Origin: Nocardioides rubriscoriae
GTDB taxonomy: Bacteria > Actinomycetota > Actinomycetes > Propionibacteriales > Nocardioidaceae
NCBI RefSeq assembly: GCF_008087085.1
Contig: NZ_VIYJ01000007.1
Location: forward strand, 124,001 to 188,000
Length of the DNA: 64,000 nt
Direction of reading: 5' to 3'
Positions 48,280 through 57,275 of this stretch are shown in pieces (positions within the stretch are counted from its first letter, which is position 1; each line of letters starts with the position of its first letter). A program made the translations under genes and the position numbers. The notes below the pieces were generated by a model. That model saw only the letters and a program-made list of their open reading frames with translations, had not been told where the DNA came from and did no database searches.

Positions 48280-48843
48280 TCACGGCACCCAGTCGAGCGT
48301 CCCGTCGTAGTCGGCCACGGTGCAGATCTCGCCGGGCGGCTTCACCAGCACCGGTTGGGCGTAGACGCGCACGCCGGCGTCGGTCGTCAGTCGCACCCCG
48401 ACCAGGTGCCCCGGCGTGGCCGGGTCGTGCAGCCGTACGGCGACCAGCACGGCCTGCTGGCCGTCGTCCGGCCCCAGCGTGAGGCCAGGCAGGGCGCGTC
48501 GGTCCTCCCACCTGGCCAGCGAGTCGGCCAGCCCGGCCGTCTTCAGCGGCGGGTAGTCCAGCACGATGCCCTGGACGCCGGCCCGGCCGGTGAATTGCAC
48601 GACCGCGCGCTCGACGACGTCGAGGTTGACGGCCTCCTCGAGCGTGGCGTCGTCGAGGGTGAGTCCGGCCCGGGCGGTGAGCGACCCCGAGTGCAGGATC
48701 ACCTCGCCCTGGGGGTCGGAGACGACGCACTGGGCGCGGTGGCGCGGCGTGGGGGAGTCGGTCGGCTCCTCGCTCGAGCACCCCGTCAGCAGCAGGCAGG
48801 CCAGGGCCACGGACCAGGTGGGCGGCAGGGTGCGGGCACGCAC
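48280..48843 (-). CDS. Putative lipoprotein of unknown function
   Basis: The start chosen is the GTG at 48843, which gives 187 residues with a signal sequence and lipobox LTGC (C22); longer frames run into the tRNA. The mature part contains a conserved-looking stretch VNLDVVERAVVQFTGRAGVQG and ends ICTVADYDGTLDWVP. I do not recognise the family. A minus-strand TATCCT lies six bases before this GTG, supporting both the start and a leaderless transcript. Confidence 0.8.
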   Translation of the reverse strand: MRARTLPPTWSVALACLLLTGCSSEEPTDSPTPRHRAQCVVSDPQGEVILHSGSLTARAGLTLDDATLEEAVNLDVVERAVVQFTGRAGVQGIVLDYPPLKTAGLADSLARWEDRRALPGLTLGPDDGQQAVLVAVRLHDPATPGHLVGVRLTTDAGVRVYAQPVLVKPPGEICTVADYDGTLDWVP

Positions 48844-48849
48844 CCGACG

Positions 48850-48855
48850 AGGATA
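48850..48855 (-). promoter_or_regulatory. -10 box, leaderless start of the lipoprotein gene
   Basis: Reading the minus strand, TATCCT is followed by CGTCGG and then GTG. There is no ribosome site. Confidence 0.55.
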
Positions 48856-48942
48856 GGTGACCCGGGTGCGGATCCGCACCGGTGTGGCGATCGCCGACGA
48901 CGGGCCGGCGTGTCCATGGTCGAAGGACCACCGACGATCCGG

Positions 48943-49024
48943 TACCGGGTGCGGGAATCGAACCCGCACGCCCAGAGGGCAACGCATTTTGAGTGCGCCG
49001 TGTCTACCGTTCCACCAACCCGGC
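48943..49024 (-). tRNA. tRNA-Leu (anticodon CAA)
   Basis: On the minus strand the acceptor arms GCCGGGT and ACCCGGT pair (one G-U) with discriminator A. The anticodon stem GCGCA/TGCGT closes a CTCAAAA loop giving CAA, which reads UUG. A long variable arm (GCCC-TCT-GGGC) marks a class II tRNA, and the T arm is GCGGG-TTCGATT-CCCGC. The 3' CCA is not encoded (CCG follows). It stands alone, with no integrase next to it. Confidence 0.95.
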
Positions 49025-49165
49025 CAGGGGAGGAACACTAACGGATCGTCCGCACCGCCTGACGCCGTGCCGGATCGCGTGGTCATCCCGGTGCGACGGG
49101 TGACCACCGGCACACCGCGTCCACATGCTGCTGGTGATCCCACCTGTGGGAGGGGGCGCAGGCAC

Positions 49166-49171
49166 TAGATT
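49166..49171 (+). promoter_or_regulatory. -10 box, leaderless start of pdtaR
   Basis: TAGATT is followed by six bases and the GTG start. No Shine-Dalgarno sequence is present. Confidence 0.6.
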
Positions 49172-49177
49172 GCCCGG

Positions 49178-49792
49178 GTGACTGACGCTGCAGCCCCCTC
49201 CAGCCCGTCCCGCACGGTCGTCATCGCCGAGGACGAGACCCTCATTCGCATGGACCTCGCCGAGATGCTCACCGAGGAGGGCTACGACGTCGTCGGCCAG
49301 GCCGGTGACGGCGCGAAGGCCATCGAGCTGGCGACCGAGCTGCGTCCCGACCTGGTCATCCTCGACGTGAAGATGCCCGTGCTCGACGGCATCGCGGCCG
49401 CCGAGGCCATCGCCAGCAAGCGGATCGCCCCGGTCGTCATCCTCACCGCCTTCAGCCAGCGCGACCTGGTGGAGCGGGCTCGCGACGCGGGCGCGATGGC
49501 CTACCTGGTCAAGCCGTTCACGCAGTCCGACCTGGTGCCGGCCATCGAGATGGCCCTGTCGCGCTTCGCCGAGCTCGCCCAGCTCGAGGCGGAGGTCTCC
49601 GACCTGCAGGACCGCTTGGAGACCCGCAAGGCGGTCGACCGGGCCAAGGGCATCCTGCAGCAGCAGCTCCAGATCTCCGAGCCCGAGGCGTTCCGTTGGA
49701 TCCAGAAGACCGCGATGGACCTGCGGCTGTCGATGCGGCAGGTCGCCGACGGCGTCGTCGAGCACGGGGTGCCGCCCAGCCCGTCCTCCTGA
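49178..49792 (+). CDS. pdtaR: PdtaR-type response regulator with ANTAR RNA-binding domain
   Basis: The 204-residue protein has a receiver domain (about 12-130) with acidic pocket E18-D19 and phosphoacceptor D63 (LVILDVKMPVLDG), the switch Thr in VVILTAF, and the K in LVKPF. A C-terminal ANTAR domain follows (about 140-200; KAVDRAKGILQQQLQISEPEAF, in pieces, then RLSMRQVADGVVEHG). ANTAR proteins bind paired hairpins in RNA to prevent termination; mycobacterial PdtaR pairs with the PdtaS kinase. No kinase gene is in the window. Confidence 0.92.
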   Translation: MTDAAAPSSPSRTVVIAEDETLIRMDLAEMLTEEGYDVVGQAGDGAKAIELATELRPDLVILDVKMPVLDGIAAAEAIASKRIAPVVILTAFSQRDLVERARDAGAMAYLVKPFTQSDLVPAIEMALSRFAELAQLEAEVSDLQDRLETRKAVDRAKGILQQQLQISEPEAFRWIQKTAMDLRLSMRQVADGVVEHGVPPSPSS

Positions 49793-49870
49793 CCGCGGTC
49801 GCCGACGCCACGGAAAGATCACGAATTGGACACAGGGTCCGCGTGCACCCCCGAAGGCCTCCCCACCGAC

Positions 49871-49876
49871 TAGGTT
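49871..49876 (+). promoter_or_regulatory. Candidate -10 box for the binding-protein gene
   Basis: TAGGTT lies 49 bases before the ATG; GGAGG at 49917-49921 is the ribosome site. No certain -35 is visible. Confidence 0.45.
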
Positions 49877-49925
49877 GAGCGAGGTCGTCGGCAGGGGCCG
49901 GCGGCCCTGACAATCCGGAGGCTCC

Positions 49926-51281
49926 ATGAAACCCCTCAACAAGAACGCGCGGCTCGGGATCGTCGCCATCGCGAGCACGCTCGTGCTCGCTGCGTGCGGT
50001 AGCAACAGCGACGACAACCAGGCCGAATCGTCGGCGACTCCTCAGCCCAGCACCTCGGATTCGGCCTCGACCTCCGCGCCTGCGGAGACGGGTCGTCAGC
50101 TGTACTTCGTCGACGGCAACACCGCCAACTACACCGACGACTTCGACCCCGGCACCCTTGAGGGCGTCAAGGCGACCTACCCCGGTGCCGAGCTGGGCGA
50201 CGACTTCAAGCAGCGTCTGCTGAGCGTCAACAAGAAGCTCAAGGACTTCACCTACGGTCCGGAGTCCTACGACGCGACGATCGTCGCGGCCCTGGCCGCG
50301 ATCGCCGCCGACAACGACTCGGGCACCGCGGTCGGCAGCAAGATGCAGGAGGTGACCGCCGGCGGTGAGAAGTGCACCGAGTTCAAGGCGTGCGCCGACC
50401 TGCTGGCCGCCGGCACCGACATCGACTACGACGGTGTCTCCGGGCCCATCGACCTCAACTCGACCGGAAGCCCGTCGGCCGCGACGATCGGCATCTTCCA
50501 GTACGGCGCGGACAACAACTACTCGCCGCTGGACTACATCACCGGTCAGATCCCCGACTCCACCGACGTCAAGCCCGACCAGAAGATCCAGGGCGCGCCC
50601 GCGAAGGGCGACGGTGTCTTCACCGTCGGCACCCTGCTGCCCGCCAGTGGCGACCTCGCCTTCCTCGGCCCCCCGGAGTTCGCGGGTGTCGACCTGGCGG
50701 TCAAGGACATCAACGCGGCCGGCGGCGTGCTCGGCAAGGACGTCGTGCAGTCCAAGGCCGACTCCGGCGACGGCACCCCCAACATCGCACCCGGCGAGGT
50801 CGACAAGCTGCTCGCCGCCAAGTCCGACGTCATCATCGGTGCCGCGTCTTCCTCGGTGTCGCTGTCGGTGATCGACAAGATCACCCAGGCCGGCGTCGCG
50901 CAGATCTCGCCGGCCAACACCTCGACGGCCTTCGACACCTACGCCGACAGCGGCCTGTACTTCCGCACCGCCCCCTCCGACGTCCTCCAGGGCCAGGTCA
51001 TGGCCTCCACGGTCATCGGTGACGGCAAGCAGAACATCGCGATCCTGGCCCGCCAGGACTCCTACGGCGAGGCGCTGGCCGACAACGTCAAGAAGTTCTA
51101 CGAGGAGGCCGGCGGCACCGTGGTGTCGTTCCAGCTGTACTCGCCCGAGGCGGCCAACTACAACGCCGAGGTCCAGGCCATCGCGGCCGAGGACCCCGAC
51201 GCGATCGTCCTGATCGCCTTCGACGAGACCAAGAAGATCGTCCCGGCGCTCATCCAGGCCGGCCTCGGTCAGGGCTCCTGA
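49926..51281 (+). CDS. Branched-chain amino acid ABC binding lipoprotein, apparently circularly permuted
   Basis: The 451-residue product has a lipoprotein signal with LAAC (C24) and a Ser/Thr/Asp linker (25-55). Residues about 57-220 (GRQLYFVDGNTANYTDDF, then YGPESYDATIVAALAAIA, and KACADLLAAGTDIDYDGVSG) correspond to what is normally the C-terminal part of this periplasmic-binding family. Residues 228-451 (GDGVFTVGTLLPASGDLAF, then AAGGVLGKD, SPANTSTAFDTY, and finally AIVLIAFDETKKIVPALIQ) correspond to the usual N-terminal part. The family order is therefore swapped with a 7-15 residue linker between. No part appears missing or duplicated. It probably supplies substrate to the LivFGMH system encoded convergently next door. 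Confidence 0.85.
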   Translation: MKPLNKNARLGIVAIASTLVLAACGSNSDDNQAESSATPQPSTSDSASTSAPAETGRQLYFVDGNTANYTDDFDPGTLEGVKATYPGAELGDDFKQRLLSVNKKLKDFTYGPESYDATIVAALAAIAADNDSGTAVGSKMQEVTAGGEKCTEFKACADLLAAGTDIDYDGVSGPIDLNSTGSPSAATIGIFQYGADNNYSPLDYITGQIPDSTDVKPDQKIQGAPAKGDGVFTVGTLLPASGDLAFLGPPEFAGVDLAVKDINAAGGVLGKDVVQSKADSGDGTPNIAPGEVDKLLAAKSDVIIGAASSSVSLSVIDKITQAGVAQISPANTSTAFDTYADSGLYFRTAPSDVLQGQVMASTVIGDGKQNIAILARQDSYGEALADNVKKFYEEAGGTVVSFQLYSPEAANYNAEVQAIAAEDPDAIVLIAFDETKKIVPALIQAGLGQGS

Positions 51282-51287
51282 TCCCCG

Positions 51288-51375
51288 GGTGACTCAGGGT
51301 GGCTCCCCGAACCACTCTGAGTCACCCTGCGTCACCCTGCGTCACCCTGCTCACCCTGCGTCACCCTGAGTCACC
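51288..51375. repeat. Tandem GTCACCCTGC repeats framed by a 14-base inverted repeat
   Basis: Three exact copies of GTCACCCTGC (51321-51350) are followed by two imperfect ones. The array is bracketed by GGTGACTCAGGGTG (51288-51301) and CACCCTGAGTCACC (51362-51375), which are exact reverse complements. It lies just after the binding-protein gene and before the terminator. Confidence 0.75.
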
Positions 51376-51391
51376 GCAACACCAGCACGGC

Positions 51392-51429
51392 ACGAGGCCC
51401 CGGGTGCATCCCAGCACTCGGGGCCTCGT
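51392..51429. terminator. Bidirectional terminator between the binding-protein gene and livF
   Basis: Arms ACGAGGCCCCGGGTGC (51392-51407) and GCACTCGGGGCCTCGT (51414-51429) pair at 15 of 16 positions with one wobble around ATCCCA. It sits between convergent genes. Confidence 0.8.
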
Positions 51430-51458
51430 CGTGTCCTGGCGGTGTCAGCGGCGGCGGA

Positions 51459-52303
<845 letters not shown>

Positions 52304-52307
<4 letters not shown>

Positions 52308-53239
52308 GCGGAGTCTCCTCGGTTGGACAGCGTCTCGGCCTCGGCCTCGGCAGCCAGGGCGTCGAGGTCAAGCTCGGTGATGTCGGTGTCGTGGTGGGCG
52401 CCGAGGTAGGCGTCGATGACCCGTTGGTCGCCCATCACGGACTCGGGGGGCCCCTCGGCGATCACCTGGCCCTGGGCCATCACGATGACCCAGTCGGAGA
52501 TGTCGCGGACCATGTCCATGTCGTGCTCGACGAACAGCACCGACATGCCCGACTCGCGCAGCGACTTCACGTGCCCCAGCAGCGACTGCTTCAGCGCCGG
52601 GTTGACGCCGGCCATCGGCTCGTCGAGCATCACGAGCTCGGGGCCGACCATCAGCGAGCGAGCCATCTCCAGGAGCTTGCGCTGACCACCGGACAGGGAG
52701 CCGGCGAGGTCGTCGGCCTTGGCGTCGAGCTTGAAGCGCTTGAGCAGCTCCATGGCCCGCTCGGTGACCTCCCTCTCCTGGTCGGCCCACAAGAAGCGCA
52801 GGGGGGCGGCCCAGATCTGCTCGCCACGCTGGCCGGTGGCGCCGAGCCGCATGTTCTCCATGACGGTGAGCTTGGACAGCACCTTGGTGAGCTGGAAGGT
52901 GCGGACCATCCCCAGGCGCGCCACCTTGCTGGCCGAGACGCGCTTGAGCGACCGGCCGTTGAAGGAGCGGTCGCCGGAGTCCGCCGCGTCGAACCCGGTC
53001 AGCAGGTTGAAGAACGTCGTCTTGCCGGCGCCGTTGGGGCCGATGAGCGCGGTGATCACGCCGCGCTGCACCTCGACGTGGTCGACGTCGACCGCCTTCA
53101 GCCCGCCGAACTGGCGGGTGATGCCGTGGGCGACCAGGATCGGGTCGGGCTTGGCCACGCCGGGCTCCGCGGCAAGGCCGACCAGCCCGGCGCGTCCGGT
53201 CGTGGCGTTGGTGTCGGTCGTGCTGTCGTCAGCGGGCAT
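52304..53239 (-). CDS. livG: LivG-type ABC ATPase (branched-chain amino acid transport)
   Basis: The 311-residue ATPase has Walker A GPNGAGKTTFFN, signature LSGGQRKLLEMARSL, Walker B LVMLDEPMAGVNP and H-loop LFVEHDMDMV. Its N-terminus (about 1-35) and its acidic C-terminus (last about 25 residues, LDLDALAAEAEAE) extend the family core of about 250. It overlaps livM by 11 bases. Confidence 0.93.
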
Positions 53240-54206
53240 CGATCGCGATCTCCTTCTTGTCCCCGAAGATTCCTTGTGGGCGGTAGATCATCAACAGCAT
53301 GAGCGCGATGCCGACCGCGGCGAAGCGCAGGTTGCCGATCCTGGTGTTGTCGAGCAGGCTGTCGGGCATCCACGACAGGTCGGAGAGCTCGCCGAGCAGC
53401 ACCGCGAGCAGCGAGAGCAGCGCCCAGAAGGCGACCGCGCCGACGACCGGCGCGAGCACCCGGCCCGCGCCGCCGAGGATGAGCATCGTGAACGCGATGA
53501 AGGTGAAGTCGGTGGTGAACGTGTCGGGCTGCACCGAGGCCAGCCCGAGAGCGCCGACGAAACCGCCGATGGCACCGATCATGCCGCCGAGGATCAGGGC
53601 CTGGAGCTTGTAGGAGTAGACGTTCTTGCCCAGCGAGCGGACCGCGTCCTCGTCCTCGCGGATCGACTTCAGCACGCGGCCCCAGGGGCTGCGCACCAGC
53701 AGGTAGGTGAGCAGCGACAGCAGGACCACCATGGTCCACCCGACCGTCATGACCCACAGGTCGCCAGGGCTGAAGGTCAGGAAGTTGCCGTCCATGCTCC
53801 TGTAGGGGCTCCAGGACCGGAAGGTCTCGGTGAAGCCGCTGACGCCGTCGCGCGCGTGGAAGTAGTCCTTGTAGGAGGTCGTCACCACCAGCCGCAGGAT
53901 CTCGGCGACCGCGATCGTGACGATTGCCAGGTAGTCCGCGCGCAGACGCAGCGTCGGGATGCCCATGATCAGCGACAGGATCACCGCCCCCAGCAGGCCC
54001 AGGAGCAGCGCGGGGATGAACGGCACGTCGAAGGAGACGATGCTGACGGCCAGCGCGTAGCCGCCGACGGCGGCGAACGCTGCCTGGCCGAAGTTGAGCA
54101 GGCCCGTGTAGCCGAAGTGGATGTTGAGGCCCATCGCGGCGAGCACGTAGGAGATGGCGATGGGCGACAGGCCGTCGTGGAACGGGATGGAGATGAAGTC
54201 AGGCAT
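53229..54206 (-). CDS. livM: LivM-type permease (branched-chain amino acid transport)
   Basis: The 325-residue permease has about ten hydrophobic segments. It includes the family stretch GLNIHFGYTGLLNFGQAAFAAVG (in two halves around YTGLLNFGQ) and the cytoplasmic ATPase-contact loop SPWGRVLKSIREDEDAVRSLG. The start chosen is ATG 54206 with AAAGGA upstream, 17 bases beyond the livH stop. It ends in a short charged tail (IFGDKKEIAIDAR). Confidence 0.93.
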   Translation of the reverse strand: MPDFISIPFHDGLSPIAISYVLAAMGLNIHFGYTGLLNFGQAAFAAVGGYALAVSIVSFDVPFIPALLLGLLGAVILSLIMGIPTLRLRADYLAIVTIAVAEILRLVVTTSYKDYFHARDGVSGFTETFRSWSPYRSMDGNFLTFSPGDLWVMTVGWTMVVLLSLLTYLLVRSPWGRVLKSIREDEDAVRSLGKNVYSYKLQALILGGMIGAIGGFVGALGLASVQPDTFTTDFTFIAFTMLILGGAGRVLAPVVGAVAFWALLSLLAVLLGELSDLSWMPDSLLDNTRIGNLRFAAVGIALMLLMIYRPQGIFGDKKEIAIDAR

Positions 54207-54222
54207 GAGCTGTCCTTTCGCC

Positions 54223-55605
54223 TCAGCCGATCCGTTCCCGGCGGCCCAGCAGGCCTTGGGGGCGGACAAGAAGGATCACGATGAGCAGGAGAAGGGCCCC
54301 GGCGTTCTTGAGGTCGGCGTTGATGAACAGCGTGGACAGGTCGATGAGGACCCCGATCAGCAGCGAGCCGAGGACCGCGCCCCAGATCGAGCCCAGCCCG
54401 CCGACGCAGATCGCGGCGAACAGCAGCAGCAGGACGAGCTGGCCGATCTGGTAGGTCACGCCGAGCTGGAAGCCGAGGAACACGCCGGCCAGCGCGGCCA
54501 GGCCGGTGCCGACGATCCACACGACCGAGATGACCCGGTCGACGTTGATGCCGGTGGACGCCGCCAGGGCGGGGTTGTCGGCGACGGCTCGCGTCGCCCG
54601 GCCGATGCGCGTGTAGGACAGGCCCAGGATCACGACCACGAGCACCACGATGCAGGTCCCCGCGACCACGATGTCGCGCGTGGTGTAGGTGAACAGGCCG
54701 TGGAAGTCCTTGCCGACGGGCGTGTAGAACTCGTCGTAGGTCTGGAAGCGCGAGCCGGTCACGTAGGCGTACATGTTGCGCAGGAAGAACTGCAGACCGA
54801 TCGACACGATCATCGCGGCGATCAGCCCGATGCCCCGGTCGCGCAGCGGGCGCCAGAGCCGGGAGTCGAGCAGCCAGCCGAACAGCATCCCGAGCACCAC
54901 CGCGAGGGGTGCGGCGACCAGGAACGGCAGGTTGATGTCGTTGTCGGTGAACGGCAGCGGGATGCCGCTGCTGAGGTAGAACGCCAGGATCGCGCCGAGG
55001 CTGATCAGCTCGCCGTGGGCGAAGTTGGTGAGCCCGGTCGTGCCGAAGATCATGTTGAGGCCCAGCGCGGCCAGCGCGAGCACCAGCCCGAAGAGCAGAC
55101 CGCTGTAGATCAGGTCGGGGACCCGGTCCCACTTGGTCTCGAGCTTGCGGTTGTCGGGACCGATCGGGAACGCCGTGTTGATCGTCGACAGCGACCCCGT
55201 GATGACGTTGGTCGTCTTGTCGGTGCGCAGCTCGACGCCCTCGGGGAGCGTGTCGGGGTCGATGGTCACCCGCACCGGGCCCAGCCCGCTGGTGAAGGGG
55301 ATCTCGAAGTTGCCCGCCTCGTCGGTGGCGCCCACGAACTCTTTGCCGTCGCAGTTGGTGACGGTGATCTTGACGTCGGGCACCGGCGTGTCGTCGGCGG
55401 CGGAGTTCTTCAGGGTGCCCTTGACGGTCTTGTCGATGGCGGTGCCCTGGCAGCCGGCCGCAGGAGCCGCACCGGGGGCGGCGCTGCTGGAGGTGGCGCC
55501 GCCGAGCAGCAGGAGCGTGACGAGGGACAGCAGGACGGTCACCGCGGTGCCGAGCCGGCGGCCGCGCCGGGCTCGCCCTGGGGACGTACGAGTGCGGATG
55601 TGCAT
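54223..55605 (-). CDS. livH: LivH-type permease with N-terminal extracytoplasmic domain
   Basis: The 460-residue product starts at ATG 55605, preceded on its strand by AGGAG. Residues 1-43 look like a Sec signal or anchor (basic start, then VTVLLSLVTLLLLGG). Residues about 50-135 form a soluble beta-rich domain resembling a carboxypeptidase-regulatory or Ig-like fold (VPDVKITVTNCDGKEFVGA, then TDEAGNFEIPF, VRVTIDPDTLPEGV). The LivH permease follows (about 155-460: GLNMIFGTTGLTNFAHGE, YTRIGRATRAVADNPALAA). LivH proteins usually are about 290-310 residues and lack such a domain. It leads the livHMGF operon. Confidence 0.9.
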   Translation of the reverse strand: MHIRTRTSPGRARRGRRLGTAVTVLLSLVTLLLLGGATSSSAAPGAAPAAGCQGTAIDKTVKGTLKNSAADDTPVPDVKITVTNCDGKEFVGATDEAGNFEIPFTSGLGPVRVTIDPDTLPEGVELRTDKTTNVITGSLSTINTAFPIGPDNRKLETKWDRVPDLIYSGLLFGLVLALAALGLNMIFGTTGLTNFAHGELISLGAILAFYLSSGIPLPFTDNDINLPFLVAAPLAVVLGMLFGWLLDSRLWRPLRDRGIGLIAAMIVSIGLQFFLRNMYAYVTGSRFQTYDEFYTPVGKDFHGLFTYTTRDIVVAGTCIVVLVVVILGLSYTRIGRATRAVADNPALAASTGINVDRVISVVWIVGTGLAALAGVFLGFQLGVTYQIGQLVLLLLFAAICVGGLGSIWGAVLGSLLIGVLIDLSTLFINADLKNAGALLLLIVILLVRPQGLLGRRERIG

Positions 55606-55799
55606 GGAGCTCCTGTCACCGGTGCGTTGGTCTCGGCCGATATCGGGGCCCGTGGATCGCGGCAGCATATCCGTGTCGCGAGCGCCGGAACCGGACCTCG
55701 GCCGTGGGCACGATACGCCTCTCGGGCCCCGCAACGGCGGACTCGCGAGTAACGAGGCGGCCACAGTGCGATCTCGCGGCCCGGTGGGGCCCCGCGGAG

Positions 55800-56546
55800 T
55801 CACCGCAGTGACGCGACCACCGCGACGAGCGCCGGGGCGACCAGCAGCGCCGGCAGCAGGTCGGCCACCGCGACCTCCTTGATCCGCAGCAGCCGCAGGC
55901 CGACACCCACCAGCAGCAGGCCACCGGTCGCGGTGATGGCGGCGAGGTGGGCCGCGGGCAGCACGTCGCCCAGGACCAGCCCCAGCACGGTCAGCGAGCC
56001 CTGCACGACGACGACGGTCAGCGCGCTGGCCGCCACGCCCCACCCGAACGAGGCCGCGAAGGCGATCGCGGCGAAACCGTCGAGGGTGGCCTTGAGGAAC
56101 AGCTGATCCGCGCCGTTGCCCAGGCCGTCGTTGAGCGAGCCGAGGATGGTCAGCGGCCCGGTGCAGAAGATCAGCGACGAGACGACGAAGCCCTCGATGA
56201 AGCGGCGTCGCTCCGCGGAGTCCTGTGCGCCGGCCAGTCGGCGCTGCAGCCAGGCGCCGACCCCCTCGACGCGGTCCTCGAGACGCAGCAGGGACCCGGT
56301 GATCCCCCCGAGGAGCACCGCACCCAGGACGATCAGCAGGGGCGCGCTGTCGCCGACCTCGTCGGCGAGCGCGGGGTCGAGCACGGCGGTCGCCGAGGTG
56401 GCGGCGATGAGGAGCGTGACCAGGCCCAGGCCGTCGGTGACCAGGTCGCGGGTCCGCTCGGGCAGACGGTCGCCCAGGAGCCTGCCGAGCACGGCCCCGA
56501 CCAGGACGGTGGCGACGTTGACGGCGGTGCCGATGCCGGGGAACAC
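55800..56546 (-). CDS. DUF554 family membrane protein
   Basis: The 248-residue protein has about seven hydrophobic segments and family motifs GTAVNVATVLVGAVLGRLLG, FIEGFVVSSLIFCTGPLTILG (in pieces) and the LKATLDGFAAIAFA region. DUF554 members are thought to be transporters of unknown substrate. The GTG start has a GAGGAGG ribosome site upstream. The 194 bases between it and livH contain nothing I can identify. Confidence 0.87.
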   Translation of the reverse strand: MFPGIGTAVNVATVLVGAVLGRLLGDRLPERTRDLVTDGLGLVTLLIAATSATAVLDPALADEVGDSAPLLIVLGAVLLGGITGSLLRLEDRVEGVGAWLQRRLAGAQDSAERRRFIEGFVVSSLIFCTGPLTILGSLNDGLGNGADQLFLKATLDGFAAIAFAASFGWGVAASALTVVVVQGSLTVLGLVLGDVLPAAHLAAITATGGLLLVGVGLRLLRIKEVAVADLLPALLVAPALVAVVASLR

Positions 56547-56583
56547 GAAACTCGGGGCCTCCTCTGTCGGGGCGAGCGCCCTG

Positions 56584-56593
56584 AGCGTAATGT
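56584..56593. promoter_or_regulatory. Overlapping divergent -10 boxes (DUF554 gene and GNAT gene)
   Basis: On the minus strand TACGCT (56584-56589) points to the DUF554 gene, and on the plus strand TAATGT (56588-56593) points to the GNAT gene. The two boxes share bases, so RNA polymerase could not occupy both at once. Confidence 0.4.
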
Positions 56594-56648
56594 TCGTCGG
56601 CGACGCGGGGGCCGGTGGGCGGCTCCCTGCAGGAGCAGGAGGTTGCCG

Positions 56649-57242
56649 GTGACCCGGTCGCTCGTCACGCTACGTGCTGCCGAGCGCGGTGACGCGCCCT
56701 TCCTCGCCGACCTCTGGTCCGACGCGCTGCGCCGGGTCGACTTCCCCGAGCAGGTCGCCGACCTCGAGCGCATCATCGAGGCCGCCGCCGCCTCACCCCA
56801 CCAGCGCCTCGTCGTGGCCGACTACGACGGGCAGCCCGCCGGTGCGGTGCTGCTGAAGGTCACCACCGTCACCTCGCTCAACCTCGAGCCGGCGCTCCAG
56901 GTCCTGTCGCCCCACGTCGCCCCCGCCTTCCGGCGCCACGGCATCGGCCGGATGCTGATGGAGTGCGCGGCGACGTTCGCGGAGGAGTCCGGCGTGCCGC
57001 AGGTCTGCACCGCGGTGGCCGCCGGCTCGCGCGACGGCAACCGCTTCATGGCACGGCTCGCGCTGGGGCCGCTGGCGACCTATCGGGTCGCGCCCGTCAC
57101 CGCCGTCCGGGCCCGGCTCGCGGCCCAGCGCCCGACGGCGCTGGTCGCCACGCCGACCGGCAGCGGTCGGCAGCTGAGCAAGGTGCTCGCGGCGCGCCGG
57201 TCGATGCGTCGCGCCCAGCCGTCCACGCCCCCCAGCAGCTGA
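56649..57242 (+). CDS. GNAT family N-acetyltransferase
   Basis: The 197-residue protein starts at GTG 56649 after an AGGAGG ribosome site. The GNAT core (about 5-145) includes LRAAERGDAPFLADLW, VVADYDGQPAGAVLL, and the acetyl-CoA loop region VAPAFRRHGIGRMLMECA. The C-terminal 50 residues (VRARLAAQRPTALVATP) extend beyond the fold and are basic. The substrate is unknown. Confidence 0.84.
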   Translation: MTRSLVTLRAAERGDAPFLADLWSDALRRVDFPEQVADLERIIEAAAASPHQRLVVADYDGQPAGAVLLKVTTVTSLNLEPALQVLSPHVAPAFRRHGIGRMLMECAATFAEESGVPQVCTAVAAGSRDGNRFMARLALGPLATYRVAPVTAVRARLAAQRPTALVATPTGSGRQLSKVLAARRSMRRAQPSTPPSS

Positions 57243-57246
57243 CCCG

Positions 57247-57271
57247 GGCCCCGGCGCCACCGCCGGGGGCC
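57247..57271. terminator. Bidirectional terminator
   Basis: GGCCCCGGCG (57247-57256) and CGCCGGGGGCC (57261-57271) pair around CCAC with a one-base bulge, between convergent genes. Confidence 0.65.
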
Positions 57272-57275
57272 GGTC

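Noticed and set aside
48943..49024. tRNA-Leu as an attachment site of an integrated element
   Set aside because: No integrase, no direct repeat of the tRNA 3' end in the neighbourhood that I can see, and the flanking genes are core genes.
51321..51375. Short regularly repeated units resembling a CRISPR array
   Set aside because: Units are 10 bases without spacers, and no cas genes are nearby; it is a simple tandem repeat.
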